A stretch of DNA of 19,248 bases from Bryobacterales bacterium (lineage in GTDB: Bacteria > Acidobacteriota > Terriglobia > Bryobacterales > Bryobacteraceae), in contig JADJOP010000039.1 in the NCBI GenBank assembly GCA_016713735.1, positions 1 through 19,248 on the forward strand, read 5' to 3'. A program made the position numbers and the translations under genes. Shown here piece after piece: positions 1-9,555 of the stretch; the first letter of the stretch is position 1; the number at the start of each line of letters is the position of its first letter. The notes under the pieces were generated by a model, which was not told the origin of the DNA, ran no database searches, and worked only from the letters and a program-made list of their open reading frames with translations.

Positions 1-2550
1 TCAATACACGTACAGAAAACGTTCGCATTCGAAAATCGCCTGCACAAACAGGCGCAAACCCTCGGAAGTGTCCTTCGACGCCGCCAGCGCCGCCTGCCCA
101 GTTCCATCCGCGCGCTGTCCTTCTCGCGCATACGCTGCCACAAACGCCCGCTCCAGCGCTGCGTCCGCGTCACCTTTGGTCTGCTCCAGTAGGCGCCTCT
201 GCGAAGGCCTTCGTCGTCCGCATCATCAACGGACTGTTCAACAGCGCCAGCGATCATCGGCAGCGCGGACCGGAATCGTTGTTTTCTGATTGTCCGCCGT
301 CATGTTCCTCCGGCTGATCGAAGGCGTGCAAAAAGGCCACCGGTCTCGTCCTGTGCTGTGCTAAATAGAGGCTCCGCCGGTTCGCGTCTCCTTCGACTCA
401 TCCTCCAGCCACTGTCCATCGGCCTCGCGTTTATCGGTTCCTGCCGCCCGAATAGTTTTCGGACCCAACAGTCCGCCTACCAGCAGCATCGAATCCTGCA
501 CCGTCTCGGCCTCAATCCGCAAACGGCGGCTTCCGTTGCCAACAACCGCGCTGAAGGATCCGCCGCCAACTGGTCTGCCTTCCGCGGAATCCGCCGGTAC
601 ACCTGCGACATCATGATCTGCTTGTCAACCACTTCAGATCCCACCCACGTTCCTGGAATCACCGCGAGGTAGTCCAGCAATTCCGGGTGCGTCGGTTTTC
701 GCCTTGCTTTCCGAAATCATCCACCGAACGCACAATCCCTCGCCAAAATGGAACCACACCTGGTTCATAAACACTGCGCCACCAGCGGATTCTCCCTCAC
801 CTCTTCGCCAGCGTCAAGCGCCGCCCCTGTGGTTCCAGTCCGGATGCGCCGGTCGGGGGAGAAACTCAAACGGCTTGGCCGGATCGTCCAGCACAGCCGG
901 AATCCCCGGCTTTCACCTCCGCCCCCGGCGCCAGGTAGTTTCGCGGTTTGGCTGCGGGACGTAGGTCGGCGACGGCGTCGCGACACATCCCACGCCACTC
1001 AACGTAGTTCCGGACTGATTTCGGAGTTCTTCTTCCGCCTTGCCGCCCGCCGGTCAATCAACTCCTGCTTAAACTTCAGCAACGGAAATTCGCCTCCATC
1101 TCTCCTTGTCCGAGATGAAGTCCTTCGCCGCCGACCGGTCAATCTCCAGATCCGGATCGTTCTCACCATCGCCAGCCGGATCTGCGCCCGCTTGCCGCGG
1201 CGACATGTCCTGCCCGCCTTCAACGTTGCCCGGAACCACTGATAGGTCGCTTCAAGCAGATCCTCCAGCTTCCGGATCGTCTTGGCGCCGTGCTCGTCAC
1301 GTCCTTGATCCAGGCCTCGCTTCGTCCATCGGAATGTCCGGGATGATCCGCCCGGCCAAGGCCCAGTCGCCGAAGTTCGCCGCCAGCCAGTTCCGGATCG
1401 AACTCCGCCTAATTTGCATGATGCCGTCACGAGGAGCCTGAGCTAATCCTTATGCAGAATCGGATCGAATTTGTGGTCGTGGCACTTTCGCGCCCCGATC
1501 GTCAGCCCCGTCAACCCGAAAGCGAAGTCTCCAACGACTTCTGCAGCGCGTCGAAATACTTGTCCACTTCGTATATCGTCTGGTTGATGCCGTATGTCCC
1601 GCCGTCGGTCCCAGGAAGCCTGTCAAATCAACGCCTCCCGCTGTTCCTGCCGGTCGGCTGCGTCTTCGTATCATAGTTCACCAGTTGATCGCCCGCCATC
1701 TGCTCCACAAGGAACCGGTCACATCGGCTTGTTTGAGTTGAAGGCGCGAATCACGTAACGCGATACCTGTAGGAACCTCGCGGTCCACATCCCCGGCATC
1801 GCCGCGGATCCGAATAGCCCGCCACATCCAGCCAGTGCCGCCCCCAATGCTCGCCATACCGCGGCGAAGCGAGTACAGCGTGTCCACCTGCTCCCCGGCG
1901 TTCGGCGACTCGGCCGCAAGAACCCGCACTCTGCCTCCGTCGGCGGCAACCCCGTCAATCCCAAAATAGGCCCGCCGCAGTAAGTTCCAGCCGGCTCGCC
2001 TCGCCCTGCATCTTTCCAGCCGCGTTCCTCCAGCTTCGCCTGAATGAACCGGTCGATCTCGGTGCGCACCAACTCTTCCTGCGCTTTCACCTTCGGAACA
2101 GCCGGCTTCACTGGCTTCTGGAACGACCACCACTTGCGCGCTTCCGGTGTGTTGAGCTTGCCTCAGCGCTCCGCCTCACGTGCGTCCAGCTCCGTCCTCG
2201 GGGAACCGCCCCTGCTCAATGTAGGCCTGAAGCGTCTGCTGGTTCGCCTTCGACAACACGCCGCCCAGGGCATCTTGCCCGACTGGATCATGATCCACAA
2301 CAAGCTGTTCCCGGACGCCCGGCGCAATCACCGGACCACTCGCCCCGCCTGCCGGCTCACGCCTGCGTGGTCGATAAACCCGCCCCATCTTCTGCTTCGG
2401 GTTGTGACACTTGGTGCAGCTCTTCTCCAGAATTGGGAGCACTTCTGCGTCCTTAAATAAAGGGAGCGCGCTGGGCAAACGCTGAACCGGTCGTCAATGC
2501 TGGACACACAAATAGCGGCGATTCCTAGCCTGCAGTCCGACAGATGTCAT
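1..2550 (-). CDS. PSD1-type protein: c-heme domain + DUF1549 + DUF1553 (frameshifted)
   Basis: Reading the minus strand across several frames gives one protein of about 840 residues. After a hydrophobic, signal-like N terminus comes a planctomycete-type cytochrome c domain with CTKCH (2404-2418) and, further on, a recognisable SGKMP segment. DUF1549 follows with IDRFIQAKLEERG and LTGLPPTEAE (about 2070-1930) and ends with its usual KCHDHKFDP near 1475. DUF1553 follows with MNQVWFHFGEGL, HPELLDYLA and KQIMMSQVYRR (about 780-590). The product ends FLYVY with TGA at 1-3, so the gene is complete within the window. At least eight indels interrupt it, yet every family block is conserved, which points to sequence errors rather than decay. 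The family is abundant in Planctomycetes and Solibacteres and is thought to be secreted; its substrate is unknown. The start (ATG at 2550 or 2555) is uncertain. Confidence 0.8.
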
Positions 2551-2580
2551 ATCATACGTTGTGCGCAAGGAGACAAGGGA
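2551..2580. promoter_or_regulatory. Short divergent intergenic region
   Basis: About 30 bases separate the candidate ATG of the minus-strand DUF1549/1553 gene from the plus-strand creatininase-like gene. An AAGGAG ribosome site lies just before the ATG at 2581. Divergent promoters must sit here or overlap the 5' end of one gene. No convincing -35/-10 pair could be chosen, so this entry rests on gene orientation only. Confidence 0.3.
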
Positions 2581-3468
2581 TGCCATCCAAACAAGCCATC
2601 AACGCCGCCATCGCCATCTTCGCCGCGCTGCCCGCCGCCGCCCAGGTCCGCCCCCTCTCATTGACGCGCGACTCGCACCCGCCTCAGCCAGGTTCAGGTC
2701 GCCGCCCAACTCCAAGACCTCCGACGTCATCTCATCCCCGTAGGCGCCGTGAAACCAACGGCATCCAACCCAACGCCTTCGACGTCTCCCCTCGCCTTCG
2801 CCATGGCCATGGCCGGAAGGCACGGCCGCTCTACATGCCCGGCCTCATCTGGTCCTACCCCGGCACCTCCATCCCCACCCCCTCCACCTTCCACAACTCA
2901 CCCGCAGAAGGCACGCTTCCTCCTCGCCTATTCGCTCCTCCGCCAGGGCTTCCCGCCGCACTCTCGTAAGCCACGGCCTTGCCCCCTTACCGTTCGCCCT
3001 CGTCCGTGAGTTCGTCGACGAAACCCGCGCCCCATCCCCATCAACCTCGACACCTACCCCCCGCCTCCAACTCAAAGACGATGAACGCCACCGCCCTTTA
3101 CGGCACCATTGGATGACCGGTGCATCACTGACCTCGCCCTCCGCGGCGAACACGGCGACGCCGCATTGCACGCCGCCACGCCCCCTCCACCCATACCGGA
3201 CTCTCCCCTCGGCCTCCTCGGCTTTCTCAGCCTCTCGCTCGGCTCCGGATCAACGACGTCATGGCCCACGGCCCCATCGCCAACTTCCGCCACGCCGCCG
3301 AACGCGAACAATGGGGTCGCCACGGCCAGCGTCAGTCGAGTCCATCGTCCAGCGCACGCGCATGAAGGAGGCCAAGAAGCCCTCCGTCAGCACGACCGCT
3401 ACACGCAGAGGTCATCGTCCCCGCCTCCGCCCTGGCTGCCCGAAACTCGAACATCGCCCCCAGATGAG
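2581..3468 (+). CDS. Creatininase-superfamily amidohydrolase, secreted (frameshifted)
   Basis: The ATG at 2581 follows an AAGGAG site. The first 20 or so residues look like a signal peptide (hydrophobic, ending AALPAAAQ). Hopping frames gives IPVGAVETNGI, then LAFAMAMA, MPGLIWSYPGT, LLRQGF, VSHGLAPLTV, LVREFVDETRAP, RLQLKDDERHR and VESIVQRTRMKEA. The early block resembles the creatininase-family metal-site segment (usually LPxGxxExHG), and the later order resembles that fold. Creatininase-type enzymes are metal-dependent amidohydrolases; the substrate here cannot be read. ETNG in place of ExHG suggests either an altered metal site or a local error. Many indels are present. The C terminus is unclear, with a stop near 3466 as the best guess. 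Family call is moderate. Confidence 0.45.
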
Positions 3469-3557
3469 CAATTACCGCTCCCGCACCGGCCTCAACTTCT
3501 CATCCAATTCCATCTCCGCATCATCTGAAACCCACTCGGAGGCTCACTTACCTCCTG

Positions 3558-3925
3558 TTGCACATCCAAATCGTCCACTTCAACCTCAACCGGTTCACCC
3601 AGTCCGAACACGAGCAGGCTTGCGAATCTCAGTTCGCCCCTGCTTTCCGTGACGCCCTGGCCTCCCGCCAGCCGGCCCAGTGACCCCCCCACCAATACCT
3701 ATGGCGGCGTCTACACCTGGCGCGACCGTGCCGCCATGGACGCCTACTTCCAGTCCCCTGTTCCAGGTCGTCGCCTCTCACCCCAACCTCGCCAACCTCA
3801 CCTCGCGCGACTTCGAAGTCTCGAACAGCCCACACCCCCGCGATGGCGGCCTTGTTGCGCCCCTCCATTCTCGCGGAGCTACAATATTAACCAGAACTCC
3901 ATTCCTCAGCCCGACAGTGGAATGA
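3558..3925 (+). CDS. YdhR-like putative monooxygenase (dimeric alpha+beta barrel), frameshifted
   Basis: Merging frames yields HIQIVHFNLNRFTQSEHEQ, FAPAFRD, then NTYGGVYTWRDRAAMDAY, FQSPLFQVVASHPNLANL and TSRDFEV. This is the pattern of the small YdhR/ABM-like putative monooxygenases (about 100 residues): a first strand, a middle TYGGVY-W strand and an S-P-F-hydrophobic helix. At least two indels fall between 3650 and 3780. No ATG is visible at the N terminus; TTG at 3558 or a lost ATG is likely. The end is either a TAA at 3887-3889 or a TGA at 3923-3925, which would overlap the kinase ATG as ATGA. The substrate is unknown. The link to the downstream regulators is positional only. Confidence 0.55.
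3855..3885 (+). promoter_or_regulatory. Possible sigma-70-type promoter for the sensor kinase operon
   Basis: A TACAAT hexamer at 3880-3885 lies 36 bases before the kinase ATG. A TTGCGC hexamer at 3855-3860 gives a 19-base spacer, longer than the preferred 17. The local composition is AT-richer (TACAATATTAA) than its surroundings, which is notable in this GC-rich DNA. Supported by hexamer similarity only; it overlaps the end of the YdhR-like gene. Confidence 0.3.
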
Positions 3926-5554
3926 GCTCGCTTTGGCGGCGTCTGAGCTTCAAGCTCATTCTGTCCCTCACTGTCATCGTCATCCTCGTCTCCAGCGCCT
4001 ACGCTCTCTACCACATCCAAGCTGGCGCCAGCAGATCCTCGACACCATGATCCTGGGTGCTGATCAGCTGTCCAAGGGCATCACCTCGGCCACTTGGCAC
4101 GCCATGCTCGCCGACAACCGCGCCGCCGCCTACGAGATCATGCACAAGATCGCCGAACAGCAGGGCGTCGACCGGATCCGCATCTTCAATCGCGAAGGCC
4201 GGGTCATGTATTCGACCAACGCCGCCGAAATCGATCGCATCGAAAGCAAAACCGCGGCAGCCTGTGCCCCCTGCCATGGCCCCGGCGCGGTCAGGCAGTC
4301 ACTCACCATCGGCACCCGTGTACGCATCGTGGATGCTCCTAAGGAGCATCGGGTCTTGACCATGGTGACGCCCATCCACAACGAACCGGCCTGCAGCAAC
4401 GCCGCCTGCCGCCATCCGGCGACCCAAACCGTGCTCGGCGTGCTCGACGTTTCGCTCAAACTCGACCCGGTCCTCCAGAGGAGCCAACGTACGCCGGCAA
4501 TCGCCTTCTCCATCGCCGTGCAGATCGCCGTTATTGCCCTATTCCTCGTGGTTTTCGTGCGCCAGTTCGTGGTGCTCCCCATCCGCGAACTCATCGCCGG
4601 CACAAAGGCCGTCAGCGCCATGAACCTCGACCGCCCCATCGCCATCCGCCACAGCTCGCTGGAAATGGATGCCCTCGTCGATTCCTTCAACCTCATGCGC
4701 GACCGGCTCAGCGCGGCCAACGACGAAGTGAGCCGCTTCACCCAAGAGCTCGAAGACAAGGTGACCCGCCGCACCGAGCAACTGAAACTGGCCCAGCAGA
4801 AATTGATGCTGACCGACCGCCTGGCCTCTCTAGGCCAGTTGGCCGCCAGCGTCGCTCATGAGATCAATAATCCCGTCGCCGGCATCCTCAATCTCTCCAT
4901 GCTCATGCAGCGCATCGTCAAGGACGACGGCATTCCCAAAGGCCGCGAGCCGGAGTTCCGCAAATACCTCGGCCAGGTGGTCTCGGAAACCAGCCGCGTC
5001 GGGCGCATCGTGTCCGACCTGCTGTCCTTCTCCCCGCCGCTCCAAACCGCAACGCGGCCCGGCCGATCTGAACGCCCTCATCCAGCGCACACTTTCCTCG
5101 TGGATCACAAACTGAAACTCGCCAACATCGCCCTTGAGTTGCGCCTCGGCGCCAATCTGCCCCAGCTTCCCTGCGACGCCTCCAGATGCAGCAGGTGGAT
5201 CCTCAACCTGGTCATGAACGCCGCCGAGGCCACGGCCAACCGCCAGGACGGCCGCATCGTCGTCCAAACGCGGTCGGCGACGACGGCCAGTCGATGGAAC
5301 TCCTCACAAGACAATGGCGAGGGCATGACTCCCGAGGTCGTCAAACGGATCTTCGATCCCTTTCTTCACCACAAAGCCGGATGGCAAAGGCGTGGGGCTC
5401 GGCCCGGCGTCCTCATGGCATCGTCCAGGCCCATGACGGCGACGCGGAGGTCACCTCGCGCCGGGCCAGGGCGACATTCGTGGTCAGCCTGCCGCTCGAC
5501 CAAAAGCAGCCGGCCGGAGCCGGGGCCGGCTCGACGGACAAGGCTCGTGGGTGA
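3922..5554 (+). CDS. Membrane histidine kinase with periplasmic c-type heme motif (frameshifted)
   Basis: From ATG 3922 the protein starts MSSLWRRLSFKLIL, followed by a first membrane helix. A frame slip near 4020-4030 then leads into a long periplasmic domain. That domain holds CAPCH (4263-4277), a c-type heme site, and a second Cys cluster CSNAACRHP (4392-4418) just before VLGVLDVSLKL. A second membrane helix (about 4495-4575), a HAMP segment and a coiled coil follow. The dimerisation box is VAHEINNPVAGILN (4852-4893) with the phospho-accepting His. The ATPase shows LNLVMNAAEA (N box), DNGEGMTPEV (G1) and FDPF (F box); a frame-shifted G2 follows. Compensating indels near 5035-5095 and further slips after 5280 interrupt it. 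It likely senses redox state, a gas or heme ligands in the periplasm and phosphorylates the regulator two genes downstream. The stop overlaps the next start by 8 bases. Confidence 0.85.
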
Positions 5555-6104
5555 TCTGCTCGTGGTTCCCATCGGAGAGGTGGAGAATCACTGGCTGATG
5601 GCCGCCGCTTCCTGCGCACAAGAGATGCTGCACATGCCCGCTCAACTCCTCAAGCCGCTGCCGGTTCCGCCCTCGGCCCTGCACGCCCAACGCAACCAGT
5701 ACCTCTCCACCTCCCTGCTCGAACTCCTCCTGCCGGTCGGGCGCGAACGCGGCGCACGCGTGCTCGGCGTCACCGAACTCGACCTGTTCATCCCCATCCT
5801 CACCTTCATGTTCGGCCAGGCGCAGTTGGGCGGACGGCTCGCCCTCGTTTCCCCTTGGCGCGCATCCGCCCGGAGTTTTACCGCTTTCCGCCCGATCCCT
5901 CTCACGCTCGAGCGCCTCCGCAAGGAGATCCGCCACGAACTGGGACACACGCTGGGGCTGGTGCATTGCGGCGACACGCGCTGCGCCATGAGCCTGTCCA
6001 ACTCCATCGTGCAGGTCGACGCGAAAAACGATTCCTTCTGCGCCTCGTGCCTGGCAAGAAGCCAGGACCACTTGCGCGCACTTCAGTCTGGAGGCAATTC
6101 ATGA
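5547..6104 (+). CDS. amzA: Archaemetzincin-family zinc metalloprotease
   Basis: A GTG start at 5547 overlaps the kinase stop and gives VGDLLVVPIGEV, the usual archaemetzincin beginning. The core signature is complete: HELGHTLGLVHC, then GDTRCAM, then FCASC 17 residues on. That is HExxHxxGxxH for the catalytic zinc plus four Cys for the second, structural zinc characteristic of this family. LGVTELDLFIPILTF and GQAQLGGRLALVS upstream also fit. The length of 185 residues is typical. A pair of compensating slips near 5855 and 5910 hides the segment RPEFYRFPPDPS, after which the frame recovers. No signal peptide is seen, so it is probably cytoplasmic. Its TGA overlaps the next ATG (ATGA). Position between kinase and regulator suggests a role in the same pathway; this is inferred. 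Confidence 0.88.
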   Translation: MGDLLVVPIGEVENHWLMAAASCAQEMLHMPAQLLKPLPVPPSALHAQRNQYLSTSLLELLLPVGRERGARVLGVTELDLFIPILTFMFGQAQLGGRLALVSPWRASARSFTAFRPIPLTLERLRKEIRHELGHTLGLVHCGDTRCAMSLSNSIVQVDAKNDSFCASCLARSQDHLRALQSGGNS

Positions 6105-7457
6105 AAAGCCACTGGCAAATCCTGGTGGTCGACGACGAAACCGTCATGGCCGAGTCCATGGCGGCTTGGCTGCGGGAAGACGGCTATGCCGTGGATACCG
6201 CCGCGTCGGGCGCCGAGGCCGTCGCACTGGCCCGCTCCAACAGCTATGCGATGTGCTTCGTCGACCTCAAAATGCCCGGCGGCATGGATGGCATCGAGAC
6301 CATGATGGAGGTCAAGAAGATCCAACCCGAGGCCGTGGTCATCATCATCACCGCCTACGCCACCGTCGATACAGCCATCGCCGCCATCAAGGAAGGCGCC
6401 CTCGAGTACATTGTCAAACCCTGTAATCCGGAAGAGATCTCCATCCTCGTCCAGCGCACCATCAAGGTGAAAAATCTCCAGCGCGAAAACGAAATCCTGC
6501 GCAAGAAACTCTCGCGCAAATACCAGGTCCACGACATCGTCACCAAGAACGCGCGCATGCAGGACCTCCTCCATTTGACGCGCGAAGTCGCCGACCTCCG
6601 CAGCACCGTCCTCATTCGCGGCGAAAGCGGCACGGGTAAGGAACTGGTTGCCCGCGCCATCCACTTCTCCGGCAGCCGCGCCAAGGCGCGCTTCGTCGCC
6701 GTCTCCTGCGCCGCGCTCGCCGAAACGCTGCTTGAAAGCGAGCTCTTCGGCTATGAAAAGGGCGCCTTCACCGGAGCCAATGCCCAATCGAAGGGCAAGT
6801 TTGAACTCGCCGATGGCGGCACCATCTTCCTCGACGAAGTGGGCGACATCTCCCCCAAGCTCCAAGCCGACCTTCTTCGCGTGCTCCAGGAGCGCCGCTT
6901 CTTCCGCGTCGGCGGCACTGAAGAAATCCGCGTCGACGCCCGTGTCATCGCCGCGACGAACAAGGACCTCGCCAAGTTGGTCGAGGAGGGAACCTTCCGC
7001 GACGACCTCTACTACGGCCTCAACGTGATCGAAATCCAGATCCCCCCGCTGCGCGAACGCCGCGAAGATATCCCCATGCTGGCGGCCCAGTTCGTCGACC
7101 GCTTGAATCACGAACTGGGCCGCGCTGTGGAATGCCTCTCCAGCGATGCGCTTCGCGTCCTCATGGATTACAACTGGCCCGGCAATGTGCGCGAACTGGA
7201 AAACGCCATCGAACGCTCTCGTCACCTGCCGCTCCACCGAACTGACCCGCGACGACTTCGGCTTCCTCGGCCAGTCGCGCAACTCGCACACCTGGGTCAT
7301 TCCGCCGAATACCACTCTCGCCGACATCGAGAGGCAGGCCATCAAGGTCACCCTCGAACGCACCTCAGGCAACGTGAAAGAAGCGGCCGCTGTCCTCGAC
7401 ATCGACCGCTCCACGCTTTACGAAAAGATCAAGCGCTACGAAATCGCCCGCACCTGA
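6101..7457 (+). CDS. NtrC-family sigma-54-dependent response regulator
   Basis: Starts at the ATG overlapping the protease stop (MKSHWQILVVDDE). The receiver has acidic D11/D12, phospho-acceptor D55 in FVDLKMPG, T85 and K106. The AAA+ domain has Walker A GESGTGKE (residues 174-181), the sigma-54 contact loop GAFTGA (221-226), Walker B TIFLDEVGD (241-249) and PLRERREDIP. WPGNVRELENAIER follows, then a one-base slip near 7220 into LTRDDFGFLGQ and a Fis-type helix-turn-helix ending RSTLYEKIKRYEIART. All residues needed for phospho-activated, sigma-54-dependent activation are present. It is the cognate partner of the kinase encoded just upstream. It converges on the minus-strand redox operon with a 17-base gap; the target promoter is not identified. 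Confidence 0.92.
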
Positions 7458-7474
7458 GAAGGCGCTTCCCGCGC

Positions 7475-8293
7475 TTAGCAGTTCAGGAACATTGCCGCCG
7501 AAACCTCGTCCCAGGGCGCATCGGGAAGCGCCTGGTGCAGGTCCGTAACCAGCGCGCCGCCGTCGGCCAGCGCCGCTCCTGTGGGCGTGCTCGAAAGCAG
7601 GATCATCAGCCGGTCGGTTTCCGCGTTGACCCATGCGTGCGCATCGGCGCCGCTCAGCAGGTGGCGGAATGCCCGGTCGCCCGCTTCCGGCTTCACCTTC
7701 AACTGCCACTGTCCGCCAGGCGCTCCCTGCGCGACCACTTCGCCTTCCAGCGGCGAGCGTACGCTTACCGAGGCGCCGTTTCGCATCATGCGCCAGGCCG
7801 CGCCGTTCACCGTGAGCTTCGTCCCCGGAGCGGGCAACTCCACTCGTTCGGGCGCGCCGAACACGCGCGCGCCAAGGTCGTCCAGGCCAATCAGCGCCGT
7901 GCCGTCCGGTTGCGGCTCCACCCACGTATGGCCGCGATGGTAGAGGCGAGTCTCCGGATAGTCGAGTCCCGCCGGCAACGTGACCGGCCGCCGTGTCTCG
8001 ATGGTGGCGAATTTGGGATGTGTCTCGCAGTCGCGGCAGTCGAACCCGCGGTCGCACAACCTGCCCGGCGCCGCTCCCTCGAAGGCGTGCCGGCAGAGCC
8101 GCTCCTGACGCGGCAGATCCTCAAAATCGCAATGCCACGCAATCGCCCCCGAACGCCCCCCGCGCTCGTCCCGCAGCGTGCGGAAAAAGGCGACCGCCAG
8201 CGTCACCAGCAACACGCTCAGCACGAGCCCGAACGCGCTCAGGAAAATGATGTGGGCGGGGCTCCAATGAAATCCATTCACTCCGGGGAACAT
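7475..8293 (-). CDS. Membrane-anchored, Cys-rich GcvH-like protein lacking the lipoyl lysine
   Basis: The 272-residue protein has one N-terminal membrane helix (about residues 14-37). A Cys-rich stretch follows with C55, C67, C80, C86 and C89 (CDRGFDCRDCETHPKF). A glycine-cleavage-H/lipoyl-like domain (about 118-195) shows YHRGHTWVEP, ALIGLDDLGARVFG, VELPAPGTKL and RSPLEGEVVAQG. In real GcvH a lysine eight residues before the SP of the YSP motif is lipoylated; here that place is about G173 (RNGASVSVRSP) and no lysine is nearby. It should therefore not act in glycine cleavage. The gene starts 11 bases after the QrcD-like stop with an AAAGGAG site, last in the operon. A structural, heme/metal-handling or assembly role for the complex is inferred. 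Confidence 0.75.
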   Translation of the reverse strand: MFPGVNGFHWSPAHIIFLSAFGLVLSVLLVTLAVAFFRTLRDERGGRSGAIAWHCDFEDLPRQERLCRHAFEGAAPGRLCDRGFDCRDCETHPKFATIETRRPVTLPAGLDYPETRLYHRGHTWVEPQPDGTALIGLDDLGARVFGAPERVELPAPGTKLTVNGAAWRMMRNGASVSVRSPLEGEVVAQGAPGGQWQLKVKPEAGDRAFRHLLSGADAHAWVNAETDRLMILLSSTPTGAALADGGALVTDLHQALPDAPWDEVSAAMFLNC

Positions 8294-8304
8294 GACGACT
8301 CCTT

Positions 8305-9555
8305 TCAGCGTTCCTGCTCTTGCGGGAAGAGCCTGGTATAGCGGTACAGCACCGAGTAGACAATGACGCCGTAGGCCACCACACCAAATACGGCCACCTC
8401 CTGCCAGCTCGGCGTATAGCTCAGAAACTCATCGAACGGCAGCGTGGCCAGCGACAGCGTCTGCACCGTCAGCACGTACCGGTTCAGCGCCACCCCCGCG
8501 CAGGCCAGCAGCGCCGGCGCGATCAGCCAGCGCGTGTTCACCTTGCCCGCGCGCATCAGCCACAACGCCGGGACAAAACCGAACAGCCCGATCTCCACAA
8601 ACAGAATCCAAACTCCAAACGGCTCCCAGGAGTAGTATTCCCAGGGCAGAAAGCCGCCGCGGCGCGACGTCGAGTTGAGCCACACCATCGTGTCGATCGA
8701 CTTCAGCAGCACATAGAAGGTCAACATCCATCCCGATACCCGCGCCAGCCGAACGTAGACACTCTCCAGCACCAGCCGCTTCCGCGTCACCCACTCGGCA
8801 ACCCGCGTCATGATCAGGAGGAACGCGGGCCCCACCGCCATCGCTGACAACACGAACAGGAAGAACGTCGTCGGCCAGATGCCGAAACTCTCGCGGAACG
8901 CGAACGGCCGTCCGCGCAGCACGCCGTAGAGTCCGCCGAGCGATCCCTGGTGGAAGAACGAGAGAAACGCTCCAATGCCGGCCAGCACGGGGATCAGCTT
9001 GTGCAGTTCCCATTCGAAGACGAGAAACGAGGGAATCTTGCGGAACTGCCGGTTCCGCAGCAGCACGGGCAGATACTCCACCGCCAGCACGCACAGGTAG
9101 AGCGTGATGCAGAAGGTGACCTCTGTCAGCATCGAATGCGCATTCGGATGCCAGAACGTGAACCAGGCCCGAAGCGGCTGGCCGACGTCGATGGCAAGCA
9201 CCGTCACCGCGCCGCTGTAACAGAGGAACCCGATCAGCACCGCGCTCCGGATCACCGCGTTCAGCTCTTTCAGTTTGAAGAAGTACAGCAGCACGCCGGA
9301 AAAGAACGCGCCGCCGCCGAAAGCAATAATGGCCAGGTCGAGAAAGATCCACAGCCCGAACGCAAACCGGTTATCCATGTTGGTGTGCAGCAACCCGTCG
9401 CGCAGGCAAAGGTAGGCCGCCCACAGGCCTAGTCCAAGCAGCAGGCACCACGGCGTCAGCCATAGCGAAAACCGCGCCGGGGTGCAGCGTGTAACCCCGC
9501 GCGGAACTAATTTGCGATCCAACATCGCCGTTGGGACCCAGGCCATGTCAGCCAT
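8305..9555 (-). CDS. qrcD: NrfD/HybB-type integral membrane quinone subunit, QrcD-like
   Basis: The 416-residue hydrophobic protein has about ten predicted membrane helices and no cofactor motif, typical of the NrfD/HybB/PsrC family that binds menaquinol in the membrane. Recognisable blocks include FGLWIFLDLAIIAFGGGAFF near the N terminus, DVGQPLRAW, HPNAHSMLTEV, FEWELHKLIPVLA and FLSFFHQGSLGG, which are common in HybB/QrcD-type members. Its ATG overlaps the QrcC-like stop by 8 bases (ATGGCTGA), implying translational coupling. With the ferredoxin, Mo-family protein and multiheme cytochrome it completes a four-subunit Qrc-like set. Expected role: accept electrons from the FeS subunit and reduce menaquinone, or the reverse. 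The frame is intact throughout. Confidence 0.85.
   Translation of the reverse strand: MADMAWVPTAMLDRKLVPRGVTRCTPARFSLWLTPWCLLLGLGLWAAYLCLRDGLLHTNMDNRFAFGLWIFLDLAIIAFGGGAFFSGVLLYFFKLKELNAVIRSAVLIGFLCYSGAVTVLAIDVGQPLRAWFTFWHPNAHSMLTEVTFCITLYLCVLAVEYLPVLLRNRQFRKIPSFLVFEWELHKLIPVLAGIGAFLSFFHQGSLGGLYGVLRGRPFAFRESFGIWPTTFFLFVLSAMAVGPAFLLIMTRVAEWVTRKRLVLESVYVRLARVSGWMLTFYVLLKSIDTMVWLNSTSRRGGFLPWEYYSWEPFGVWILFVEIGLFGFVPALWLMRAGKVNTRWLIAPALLACAGVALNRYVLTVQTLSLATLPFDEFLSYTPSWQEVAVFGVVAYGVIVYSVLYRYTRLFPQEQER

Noticed and set aside
1..2550. Treating the broken DUF1549/DUF1553 gene as a true pseudogene.
   Set aside because: All family motifs remain intact in alternating frames, in a region where every gene shows the same type of indel.
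3933..6104. One open frame of 723 codons that looks like a kinase-protease fusion.
   Set aside because: The kinase C-terminal blocks continue in another frame to a TGA at 5552-5554, and AmzA has its own GTG at 5547. The long frame is produced by indels.
5855..8341. One open frame of 828 codons covering the regulator and beyond.
   Set aside because: The regulator's Fis domain shifts frame near 7220 and stops at 7457. The rest is antisense to the GcvH-like gene.
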